Part shown: positions 27,511 through 35,470 of the stretch, piece by piece
Position numbering within the stretch: position 1 is the stretch's first letter
Layout of the letters: the number at the start of each line of letters is the position of its first letter
Assembly: GCA_016784965.1 (NCBI GenBank)
Contig: JADHTQ010000037.1
Span: 1-46,753, forward strand
Source: Bacteriovoracaceae bacterium
Lineage (GTDB): Bacteria > Bdellovibrionota > Bacteriovoracia > Bacteriovoracales > Bacteriovoracaceae
Direction: 5' to 3'
DNA length: 46,753 nt
Position numbers and translations under genes: made by a program
The notes under the pieces: generated by a model
What the model was told of the DNA's origin: nothing
What the model saw: only the letters and a program-made list of their open reading frames with translations
Database searches by the model: none

Positions 27511-28779
27511 ATTACGATAGAAGTAAAAAAGCGTAACCTCCCTCCCTTTTTGGGCAAAATAGTCATATTGCTTGGAATTGTAGGACCTGGACTTATTACG
27601 GCCAACATTGACAATGATGCTGGAGGAATTGCTACTTACTCAATGGCCGGTGCCCAAACAGGCTACAGGTTACTATGGATACTACTACCTATCACAGTTG
27701 CACTTATCATGGTACAAGAGATGTCTGCACGTATGGGGATTGTTACAGGCAAAGGTCTTGCCGACTTAATTAGAGAGAGATATGGCCTAAGAATTACTTT
27801 CTACTCACTTTTTTTTCTCATTATTGCAGACCTTGGTAATACCATGGCCGAGTTTGCAGGAATCGCCTCCGCTGGCGAGATCTTTGGGATTTCCAAGTAC
27901 CTTTCTGTACCAGTTTGTTCTCTACTTGTATGGCTTCTAATTACCAAGGGAAATTATAAAATCATTGAAAGAGTATTTCTCATTGGCTGTACAGTTTATC
28001 TCTCCTATATCATCTCAGGATTTATCATAAGTCCTTCTTGGTTGGAAGTTGCAAAAAGTATGGTAGTACCCAATGTTTCTGAGCTAACTTCAGCGGACAT
28101 GCCGATAGTTGTCGGTTTAATTGGTACTTCAATTACTCCTTGGATGCAGTTTTATATTCAATCGGCAGTTGCAGAAAAAGGAATTTCCACTAAACATCTG
28201 CTCTATTCAAAAATAGATGTCATTGTTGGTTGTTTTTTTATGTTTGTTGTCACTTTGTTTATTATTATTTGTTGTGCTGCCACTCTCCACGATGTAGGAA
28301 TTGTGATAACAGATGCAAAAGATGCAGCTTTATCTTTGGCCCCACTGGCAGGAAAATACTCATCTGTATTGTTTGGAATCGGTCTTTTTAATGCATCAAT
28401 TTTTGCAGCTGCACTGTTGCCACTTGCCACTAGTTATTATGTATGTGAAGGGCTTGGGTGGGAGTCAGGGGTGGATAAGTCTTTTGCTGAAGCTCCAAAT
28501 TTTTTTACAATTTTTACCACTTTGATTGTTGTTAGTGCCATTACGGTATTGATTCCAAATATAAATCTTTTCAATATTTTAATTTGGTCTCAAGTTATTA
28601 ATGGAATCCTTATTCCTTTAATATTGTTGTACATAATTCATCTATGTAGTGACACAAGTATAATGGGAGAATATACCAATAGTTTGGTTTATAATTTAAT
28701 AAGTTATGGGATAGTATTATTGATGTTTATTGCTAACTCATTCTTAACTTTTTTTGAATTTAGTAAGTATTTCCTCTAA
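27511..28779 (+). CDS. Nramp-like divalent metal transporter with altered metal site
   Basis: This inner-membrane transporter has about 11 transmembrane segments and the Nramp/SLC11 fold. The usual first-helix motif DPGN is DAGG here (GPGLITANIDNDAGGIATYSMAG), and the sixth-helix MPH is TPW (GTSITPWMQFYIQSAVAEKG). The metal-binding Met is lost, which in the NRMT branch goes with Mg2+ transport; I infer Mg2+ or another hard cation. The first ordinary start codon (TTG at 27550) would cut residues preceding helix 1. An ATT at 27511 lies 6 bases after GAGAGGT, an excellent ribosome site, giving 422 residues starting TIEVKKRNLPPFL. The gene is in frame with the upstream MgtE-N protein. Its end overlaps the opposite kinase gene by 4 bases. 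Confidence 0.85.
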   Translation: MTIEVKKRNLPPFLGKIVILLGIVGPGLITANIDNDAGGIATYSMAGAQTGYRLLWILLPITVALIMVQEMSARMGIVTGKGLADLIRERYGLRITFYSLFFLIIADLGNTMAEFAGIASAGEIFGISKYLSVPVCSLLVWLLITKGNYKIIERVFLIGCTVYLSYIISGFIISPSWLEVAKSMVVPNVSELTSADMPIVVGLIGTSITPWMQFYIQSAVAEKGISTKHLLYSKIDVIVGCFFMFVVTLFIIICCAATLHDVGIVITDAKDAALSLAPLAGKYSSVLFGIGLFNASIFAAALLPLATSYYVCEGLGWESGVDKSFAEAPNFFTIFTTLIVVSAITVLIPNINLFNILIWSQVINGILIPLILLYIIHLCSDTSIMGEYTNSLVYNLISYGIVLLMFIANSFLTFFEFSKYFL

Positions 28780-30788
28780 ATTGCAATTAAGTCACAAAAG
28801 TCAATAGCGTCGCCAATATCTTCGACTTTCAATGTGATTTTTCTTCTGATATTTTTGGTAAATGGTAGGTAAGATATTTCAAATGTTCTGGGTGCAATGC
28901 TACCATTGCGGTTAGTTTTAAGTGGAAAAGCAATTTTAGATTTTAAAGGTATAGTTTCAACTCTTTCTTCTCCAAAAAGCTTAAAGAAGATCTTGCCTTC
29001 GGTGCACTCGTGGGATGTCATTAAATAAGCAAATTTCACAGCAGGCATCGATGGAATAGTTAGCTTTACTGTAGGGTTTTGCTCGGCTACAGTAAAGGTG
29101 TGGACATAGTGCTCTTTGCCTCGCTGTTCAACACGTAATATATAATTATCACCAAATTGTATATCCATGTCTCCTAGGATAGTGAGCTTTTGCTGCTTCC
29201 CGTTTATAAATATCCGCTGTTTGTATCGATCATAGTTTGAAATGTTTAATCTTCCCTTGGTAGGCAATACCTTATTCTTTTTTTGTTGCTGAATAACAGG
29301 TGCTGCCTTTTTGACCGTTCTTGTTGCTTGTTTACCTCCTGTACACATACTAAGAAGCATAATGAAAAAGACAACAGTGGCGGCAATTATGAGAGGTTTT
29401 TTGTGGGTACTCATGAGACCACTTGTGGGTATATTCTTTTTAGGTGCCTGCTCTTTTTGTACCTTTGCTTTTGCGGGCTCATTGCTTGGCTTGCTGGACT
29501 TTTTGCTATTATCCAGTAAATTTGATTTTTTCTTGGGAGATGCCTCGGAAGCCTGTACAAGAGGCTTATTTTTCTTGGATTTTTTTTCTAACTCAAAATT
29601 TGCAGGAGGTAATGTTTCTATCTCCCTTGGAGGGGGAGGACTAGGAGTCGGCTTTACTTTTGATTTTGTCCCCTCTGCCCGTTTTGGAGTGGCTTGAGCA
29701 GCAGCTGGGGCAAGCTGTTGCTGTGGTGGAGGCGGAGTTTGGGGATTATTTCGATTTTGCTCGCTTTTTAACTCATCAATATATGGAGCTAAATCAATTT
29801 GTCCAAAACTGTAAATCTTTCTTTTATCCTTGGCGATATCCTCTTCAAAGAGTTCTTTGCCAAAGTATGATAAATCCGTAGGGTTAAAATCAGGATATGT
29901 TGAGTACAAAAACTTAACCAGTGCTCGGTTAAATTTGTCTAAGTTCTCATATCGATCTTCTCGTTTTTTTGTAAGTGCTTTTAAAACAATTTCATCTAGT
30001 TCTGCTGGTACATTTGGGTTAATAGAAGACGGGGGAGGGATTTTACAGGTTTGAATTTGTTTTAAGATGGCAATATCATTTTTGGCCAAAAACAACTTCC
30101 TGCTGCACAACATTTCCCACATAGTGATCCCGAGAGCGAATTCATCATAGCGAGGATCTAAGTCTTTGCCTTCAAGGTATTCAGGTGCAATATATGATAA
30201 TTTTCCCTTAATAGTTCCTACTTGAGTGGTATCTGAGTTGGTGGCGGCTTTTGCAATCCCAAAGTCAATAATTTTAACTGCACCATCAAAAGTAATCATA
30301 ATGTTATGAGGAGAAATATCTCTATGGATTATGCGGGTAGCTTTTCCTGTGAGCTTATCAGTTAAAGTATGTGCATAATGTAACCCTTGGCATGCTTGTG
30401 AGATAATGTACACTGTAATTTCAATTGGGAAAACAAATTTTTGAGTTTTTAACTTATTAATAAATTGCCGCAAATTTTTACCATCTACATACTCCATTGC
30501 AGTATAAAGCTGCCCATTTTGCATACCGTAGTCATAGGTTTGGGCAATATTTGGATGAATTAAACCAAAAGTTACTTTGATCTCATTGAGAAACATTGTT
30601 CTAAAGGACTCATCATTAGAAAATTGAGGTTGTATCATTTTTATTACGACTACTTTGTCTGCTTGCTCCCCGAGAGTTCGGGCCCTGCATATTTTTGCCA
30701 TTCCTCCATCTACTAAGTGATCCAAAATTAAATATTTACCAAATCGTTGAATGGTGTTATTGCTTTTTGTTTCCGTCGTTTTGGTCAT
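28776..30788 (-). CDS. Membrane Ser/Thr protein kinase (PknB-type) with extracytoplasmic domain
   Basis: This is an active-looking Hanks-type kinase. Key residues are present: ATP lysine K50 (VVVIKMIQ), E69, catalytic D157 in HRDISPHN with N162, and D175 in IDFGIAK; the activation loop ends in SYIAPEYLEG. The variant HRDISPHN is common in Deltaproteobacteria and Myxococcota. A proline- and lysine-rich linker (about 345-455) leads to one transmembrane segment near residues 463-483. The outer part (about 500-670) is beta-rich, with a PEGA-like opening (KGRLNISNYDRYKQRIFINGKQQ). It should phosphorylate cytoplasmic targets, for which an FHA protein is encoded 5 kb away. The signal it senses is unknown. 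Confidence 0.9.
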   Translation of the reverse strand: MTKTTETKSNNTIQRFGKYLILDHLVDGGMAKICRARTLGEQADKVVVIKMIQPQFSNDESFRTMFLNEIKVTFGLIHPNIAQTYDYGMQNGQLYTAMEYVDGKNLRQFINKLKTQKFVFPIEITVYIISQACQGLHYAHTLTDKLTGKATRIIHRDISPHNIMITFDGAVKIIDFGIAKAATNSDTTQVGTIKGKLSYIAPEYLEGKDLDPRYDEFALGITMWEMLCSRKLFLAKNDIAILKQIQTCKIPPPSSINPNVPAELDEIVLKALTKKREDRYENLDKFNRALVKFLYSTYPDFNPTDLSYFGKELFEEDIAKDKRKIYSFGQIDLAPYIDELKSEQNRNNPQTPPPPQQQLAPAAAQATPKRAEGTKSKVKPTPSPPPPREIETLPPANFELEKKSKKNKPLVQASEASPKKKSNLLDNSKKSSKPSNEPAKAKVQKEQAPKKNIPTSGLMSTHKKPLIIAATVVFFIMLLSMCTGGKQATRTVKKAAPVIQQQKKNKVLPTKGRLNISNYDRYKQRIFINGKQQKLTILGDMDIQFGDNYILRVEQRGKEHYVHTFTVAEQNPTVKLTIPSMPAVKFAYLMTSHECTEGKIFFKLFGEERVETIPLKSKIAFPLKTNRNGSIAPRTFEISYLPFTKNIRRKITLKVEDIGDAIDFCDLIAI

Positions 30789-30820
30789 TAGTCTTGTATC
30801 CTAGCTAAATATACCTAAGG

Positions 30821-31348
30821 TTATTGCACTTGTGTTTCAACAAAACCTGGATAGTCTATTTTTACTATGTTTTTACCAAGTATTTTACTTTTTTTGCACA
30901 ATCCATATGCTTTATAAAGGCCTAGAGCTCTTTTATCAAACTCTGGATGCATCTTAAAAACGGCCATGAATTGAGGAATAAGTATTTTTTGATAACCATT
31001 TTTGTCCATCTGCTTTAAAAACATTTCTTGTGAAATTTTCCTTGGATTTAGCGAGTAGCTAAGTGTAAATAAAAAGTCAGTACAGGATCTAACAATTTTT
31101 TGCTCATAACTTGAAAACCACTTAAAAAATGGTGAGTCATGATTGATCCTAGAGAGCTGAACCTCAAATAACAGTGTTAATTCCTGGTACCATGAAGTGA
31201 CATTAAAAGATAAATCTTTGCTAATATGTTGCTCATTATAGACACTGCCATCTAAGGTAAAAGTACCTTTTTGAATTGAGTGTTTAGAACTATGTGAGCA
31301 AGTGGCCAGTAGAGTTACAATTGTTAAATAAAATAATAGTTTTCTCAT
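30821..31348 (-). CDS. Putative lipoprotein, unknown function
   Basis: This 175-residue protein starts with a lipoprotein signal peptide (residues 1-17; LLATC as the lipobox, then SHSSKHS). The rest is soluble, with several aromatic and helical stretches and three further cysteines or so. I do not recognise a domain. It sits 32 bases upstream of the kinase gene on the same strand and may be its extracytoplasmic partner, which is a guess from position only. Confidence 0.65.
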   Translation of the reverse strand: MRKLLFYLTIVTLLATCSHSSKHSIQKGTFTLDGSVYNEQHISKDLSFNVTSWYQELTLLFEVQLSRINHDSPFFKWFSSYEQKIVRSCTDFLFTLSYSLNPRKISQEMFLKQMDKNGYQKILIPQFMAVFKMHPEFDKRALGLYKAYGLCKKSKILGKNIVKIDYPGFVETQVQ

Positions 31349-31417
31349 TTATATATCCTATTTAAAATTATTTACGCAATCGTTGTAAATGTCTAGGAGT
31401 AATTCCATAAACTATTT

Positions 31418-32290
31418 TTAGGCCATATACGAGCTGATCGTTTTGGTCGCTTCTTCACCCAGTTTTGTAAATACTAGCGAGAACCCTTGTCCATTACCCA
31501 AAAGTCTTACAATTTTCCCCTCTGCCACAAATGAATAGTCTGAGTTGTCAGGGTGAACATTCATCGTAATGCTTTCTCCTAAAACTGCCGGAAACCCAGC
31601 TACAAGCACCTGCAGCCCTCCTGTGGAAATATCTCTGCAAATTCCTTCAAAAACTTGTGCGTTATCATGAAATAGCATTCTGGCAATAAATGGCCTGCGG
31701 GTTGCTTTGCGCCTATCTGCCTCTTCAATGATCGGAGGTGTCTGGGAAAACAGCTCTCCATATATTGGGATATCAGCTAAAAACATCCAATTTTCAAGTC
31801 CCGGAGTAAAGATTAGCGTTTTTTCACTAATTCTTTTTTGTTCGAATAATCTTTTGATCATCTCTAAAGAAAACGGTCCATAAACTGTTTCTTCAGTATT
31901 GCGATCTATTCCCGTTTTGATAGATATAATACGCTCCTCAAAAGAAACTATTGACCAATCAAAAGGGGTCTTTGTGCTAAACACATCTGTTGGTTCATCT
32001 CTTTGATTTTCAATTTCAAAATTATCTTCATCTTGGGCGGAAATTTGCGTTTGCTCAGATTTTTGCTCCTGCTCAAAGTCTGGAAGATCATGAGTGTCTG
32101 TGGAAATGTTTTCTTGGAGCAAAGCTGCAAGCTCTTCAACATTTTTTATATACTGCCAATTATCAAAACCTTTGCGCCAAACGTAACTATCGCCATCAAG
32201 TTTTTTTTCTTGGATGATATTTTTTAGTTGTTCATTGTCAACAGGACCTACGCGATCATTGTTTTCAACATAATACCAATTTATAGTCAT
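31418..32290 (-). CDS. GYF-like and PilZ domain protein, likely c-di-GMP receptor
   Basis: This cytoplasmic protein has two GYF_2-like modules: residues 1-60 (INWYYVENNDRVGPVDNEQL, then WRKGFDNWQYI) and about 110-180 (YGPFSLEMIKRLFEQKRISEKTLIF, then GLENWMFL). A C-terminal PilZ domain covers about 195-290. The PilZ c-di-GMP motifs are visible as RRKATRRPF (RxxxR) and DISTGG (DxSxxG). I chose the ATG at 32288-32290 (290 aa) because GGAG lies 8 bases upstream; the longer frame to 32341 has no ribosome site. Together with the FHA-GGDEF cyclase upstream it suggests a local c-di-GMP circuit. Binding is inferred from motifs. Confidence 0.82.
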   Translation of the reverse strand: MTINWYYVENNDRVGPVDNEQLKNIIQEKKLDGDSYVWRKGFDNWQYIKNVEELAALLQENISTDTHDLPDFEQEQKSEQTQISAQDEDNFEIENQRDEPTDVFSTKTPFDWSIVSFEERIISIKTGIDRNTEETVYGPFSLEMIKRLFEQKRISEKTLIFTPGLENWMFLADIPIYGELFSQTPPIIEEADRRKATRRPFIARMLFHDNAQVFEGICRDISTGGLQVLVAGFPAVLGESITMNVHPDNSDYSFVAEGKIVRLLGNGQGFSLVFTKLGEEATKTISSYMA

Positions 32291-32437
32291 GATTAACTCC
32301 ATTTTTTTCGTTTGGAAATATTTTTTTGCTCTATCTTTCATTTTAACCTATTGATTTCACAACTAACATGCTGGCAAAATTTGCACCTATAAATGAATTT
32401 AAAATACTGCCGATAAGACAAGAGGTGGAGGAGTGTT

Positions 32438-33880
32438 ATGAATAAAGTTGATAAATATATCTTAGTATTACTGTTTGTTTTATTTTCATGCAGTGAGAAA
32501 GAATTTCGGGCAAACCGGAGCAAAAATGTCAGCACTGTTGACCCGCTCTGGCAGTCACAGTCTACATTGTGCTCTGACTTTACTTCGGTAAAACCTAAAG
32601 TTGACTTTTTATTTTTGTGGGACAATTCATGGAGCTATTCCTACTTAAATGATGAGACAAAAAGGGCCCTAAATTATACGATTGATACAATATCAAATCG
32701 TTTTGATTATCATATAATGATGGCACCAATTAATGTTAGAGATAGTGATCCGGTTAATAAGGATGCATTTTTGGTGGTGGAGAGTCCAACCGGCTTAAAC
32801 TCTAGTGCAATGCAAATGGTCGTAGCTCAAAGCATTGCGGCGACAAGACTTGGGAGTTTTCCTACTACTGGAGGGTCACTGGAAAAAGGTTTTGATCGGG
32901 CCTATTCACTCATTACATCAAATAGAAGCAATGGCATTTTTCGCAATGAGGTCTATACGATAGTTGTTTTAATGTCAAATGGTGATGATGCGCCAAAGAC
33001 TGAAGTTGGGCGTAAGCCCTCTATTACAAGCTATTTAAATGCTAAAAAGACCAGGTTTATAGAGCTTAGAGACAACATACTAAATGCTATCCAATTTCGC
33101 TTTATGTCTATTGTTGCTCACCAAACTGGCTGTCAACAGTATGCCGTTGAAGGTAAGACCTACAAGATGATGTCTTCTGCTATTTATACAGCTCCTTACC
33201 CGTCAGGATACGTGTTGACGGATCAAAGTAGCAATCCAACACCAGATAGTTATAACATTTGTTCAACATCATTTTCACATATCTTTGACGGAGTAAATAA
33301 TTCTATACAAGGTAGTATCGAGAGGCATGTCTACAATTTCTGGCCGATTGCTCAGACAACAGGTCCGGCAATAGATACAAGCAATATTATAGTTAAAAAG
33401 GTTTTGGGGCAAACTACAACAGATATAGCACGTTCTGCTACAAATGGCTTTACAGTTTTATCAGGTGTACAGACAAACCAGAATACCAGACTAAGGCCGA
33501 CTCCGGGTGAACCATTTACTGGATACATGATTGAGCTACACGGAGAAGACAATTATGTAACTTACCCTGAGTGTTTATTTGTGCAGACAAGTGCTCCACT
33601 GGAGTATTACGGTTATGTCCAATTGCACTCAAGGCCCATCGTTTCTTCTATTCAGCTTAAAATTAATGGCAGGACGATTGCAAAATCCACTACAAATGGA
33701 TGGGATTTCTCAGATACATCGTTTAAAAGCGCTCAAAATATTAAAGTTATAAGTCCTACAAATCTAGGACCTGCAACGCCAGCTGTTTATAAAACAGGTT
33801 ATTTTTTGAAACTGTATGGTAGTTCAGTATACTCAAATGGCTCTACTGTAGAAGCGACATATGATCCATCTGTCGAGTGA
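32438..33880 (+). CDS. vWA-like surface lipoprotein
   Basis: This 480-residue protein has a lipoprotein signal (LFSC, lipid Cys at 18). A von Willebrand factor A-like domain starts near residue 54: VDFLFLWDNSWSYSY gives a MIDAS-like D62-x-S64-x-S66, and VYTIVVLMSNGDDAP about 110 residues later is the usual second strand with acidic loop. The distal region holds beta-rich repeats and is tyrosine/serine rich. Such proteins can bind metal-dependent ligands or act in adhesion; no ligand is known. GGTGGAGGAG just before the ATG is a strong ribosome site. Its end is 11 bases from the end of the opposite cNMP-binding gene. Confidence 0.7.
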   Translation: MNKVDKYILVLLFVLFSCSEKEFRANRSKNVSTVDPLWQSQSTLCSDFTSVKPKVDFLFLWDNSWSYSYLNDETKRALNYTIDTISNRFDYHIMMAPINVRDSDPVNKDAFLVVESPTGLNSSAMQMVVAQSIAATRLGSFPTTGGSLEKGFDRAYSLITSNRSNGIFRNEVYTIVVLMSNGDDAPKTEVGRKPSITSYLNAKKTRFIELRDNILNAIQFRFMSIVAHQTGCQQYAVEGKTYKMMSSAIYTAPYPSGYVLTDQSSNPTPDSYNICSTSFSHIFDGVNNSIQGSIERHVYNFWPIAQTTGPAIDTSNIIVKKVLGQTTTDIARSATNGFTVLSGVQTNQNTRLRPTPGEPFTGYMIELHGEDNYVTYPECLFVQTSAPLEYYGYVQLHSRPIVSSIQLKINGRTIAKSTTNGWDFSDTSFKSAQNIKVISPTNLGPATPAVYKTGYFLKLYGSSVYSNGSTVEATYDPSVE

Positions 33881-33891
33881 TTTTTTGGCGG

Positions 33892-34935
33892 TTAATACTT
33901 AGAAGGAATTTGTTTATTTTCATTTAATTGCTTAACAGCATTTAAAAATCGTATGTTGGGAAAAATCTTTTTAAGTTTTAGCACATTTACAGTTGTGGTT
34001 AATGATTCTCCCTTGCCGACTAAAATATCATCGCATAGACCAATTTTAACTGCATCTTTGAGGTCTTCTTGGTAGATAGCAATTTTTTTAGTTTGGAAGT
34101 CTTTTAGAATTGGTGCTATATCTATGGAGATCTCACCCTCTTTGGCCTTTTTGCCCTTTATTTTATCTAAAATTTTCTTTAGAAATGCTTGGCACTTTAT
34201 GGAGATCTTCATCTTTTTTTCTTCTACTAGTAATCTTTCTGTATTTACATAAACGGCCAAGCCTCGTAGTACTTCTACATTGGCGACGGTGACAGACTTT
34301 GGTCGCTTGTTTTTGTCGGTTTCAACATCTAAAAAGCCCTCATTGTTCAATAAGTTGATCATTTCCTCAAATTTAATCTCAGTGATAGCGTTAATTTCGA
34401 CGCAGTAGAATTTTAATTTGTTGATATCAACGGCCATTTCTCCATCAACGACTTCGCCGTGGGCCTTGATGGTTAGATAGATTAAGGTTAACAGTTTCAC
34501 CACATCAGCGTTATTAATAAAGACATATTCCCCAATTTGGCCTTTCTTGCCGTAGCCGACAGAATTTGATTCAAGTGACTTGACTTTAGTATTGGCACTT
34601 CTTAAGCGAACTACTAGTGTATTGACAATTGTTTTAAACCATGGATTTACTTTCTCAAAACTTTTTGCAAAGGCAGTAAAAGAGACTTCAATGATTTCAG
34701 TTGTTACAATTGCCACAGCAGAACAACTTCTTTTTCTCGAGTTTGTGTCAAAAAAGGCCATTTCACCAATAACTTCACCGGCCCTTAAAATTGCAATTTC
34801 TACAAAACCACGGCCTTTTGTTAAATAAAGGCGAATTTGACCCCTTTGAATGATGTAGAGGGAGCGAGCATAATCATTTTCACGAAACAAAATTTGATTT
34901 TGCTTTAATACTCTAAGTCCTGACTTGGTGGCCAT
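33892..34935 (-). CDS. Cyclic nucleotide-binding domain protein without HTH
   Basis: The first 120 residues form a cNMP-binding (CRP-like) domain: ILFRENDYARSLYIIQRGQIRLYL, GEVIGEMAFFDTNSRKRSCSA (a phosphate-binding cassette that keeps GE but has K-R-S-C in place of the usual R-S/T-A). No DNA-binding helix-turn-helix follows. The C-terminal two thirds (about 120-347) has a helical, charged pattern that I do not recognise, with a possible winged-helix-like stretch near 140-210. It may be a cytoplasmic adaptor or a sensor of cAMP or a related nucleotide. It faces the vWA lipoprotein gene tail to tail. Confidence 0.75.
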   Translation of the reverse strand: MATKSGLRVLKQNQILFRENDYARSLYIIQRGQIRLYLTKGRGFVEIAILRAGEVIGEMAFFDTNSRKRSCSAVAIVTTEIIEVSFTAFAKSFEKVNPWFKTIVNTLVVRLRSANTKVKSLESNSVGYGKKGQIGEYVFINNADVVKLLTLIYLTIKAHGEVVDGEMAVDINKLKFYCVEINAITEIKFEEMINLLNNEGFLDVETDKNKRPKSVTVANVEVLRGLAVYVNTERLLVEEKKMKISIKCQAFLKKILDKIKGKKAKEGEISIDIAPILKDFQTKKIAIYQEDLKDAVKIGLCDDILVGKGESLTTTVNVLKLKKIFPNIRFLNAVKQLNENKQIPSKY

Positions 34936-35010
34936 TTAATCCCCAATATCTTAAGCAAACATAACAATTTGCTTGAAGCTTCTAGTCTTTTAGGGTATCA
35001 AATCTAAGTT

Positions 35011-35454
35011 ATGCTATCAAGAAAAGAACATAAAGAAAAAGCTATTTGGATACCTCATAAGTGGACAGATGAGCTGGTTAGTCTCCTTTTATCTGTATAT
35101 AAAAAGCAATGCAACCTTGCAGGTCAGGAATTTAATATTTTTGGATTTACTTATCCAACTGAGATTTTAGTGGTTGCCTCATTGATTGTTAAAGATGACC
35201 AAAGCAGATGTCCTGTCAGTTATTTCGTTTCAACAGACCTCACAGAAATTGACAAGTCTAAAGAGCTGCTCGATAAGTTAGTAGATTTAGTAGGTATGTT
35301 TTTTGATTCATATTTTGTTGATCAAAACTGGGATGGTTACTGTGATCAATGGACCAAGTATGACTATAAAAAAACTTTGTTTTACTATAAGGTCACTCGT
35401 GAAAATGTTAGACTGACTTTAGAGGCCAATAAGCTGTTAGGTGTTGACATCTAG
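35011..35454 (+). CDS. Small protein, unknown function
   Basis: This 147-residue protein is not recognised. It has no signal peptide or membrane segment. It contains an N-terminal IWIPHKWTDELVSLLL helix region, a central VVASLIVKDD strand and an aromatic-rich stretch (FVDQNWDGYCDQW). The ATG at 35011 has no clear Shine-Dalgarno, so the start is uncertain. Its promoter would have to lie in the 75-base gap shared with the divergently transcribed cNMP-binding gene. Confidence 0.55.
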   Translation: MLSRKEHKEKAIWIPHKWTDELVSLLLSVYKKQCNLAGQEFNIFGFTYPTEILVVASLIVKDDQSRCPVSYFVSTDLTEIDKSKELLDKLVDLVGMFFDSYFVDQNWDGYCDQWTKYDYKKTLFYYKVTRENVRLTLEANKLLGVDI

Positions 35455-35470
35455 GTCATCTGGCCAACTT

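Noticed and set aside
27505-27552. The TAA between the MgtE-N protein and the Nramp-like protein as a simple pseudogene mutation
   Set aside because: A good ribosome site lies right at the junction and both parts are fully conserved, so two working genes are more likely.
29311-29697. 128-codon + strand frame inside the kinase gene
   Set aside because: It is antisense to the proline-rich linker of a clear Ser/Thr kinase and has no family match or ribosome site.
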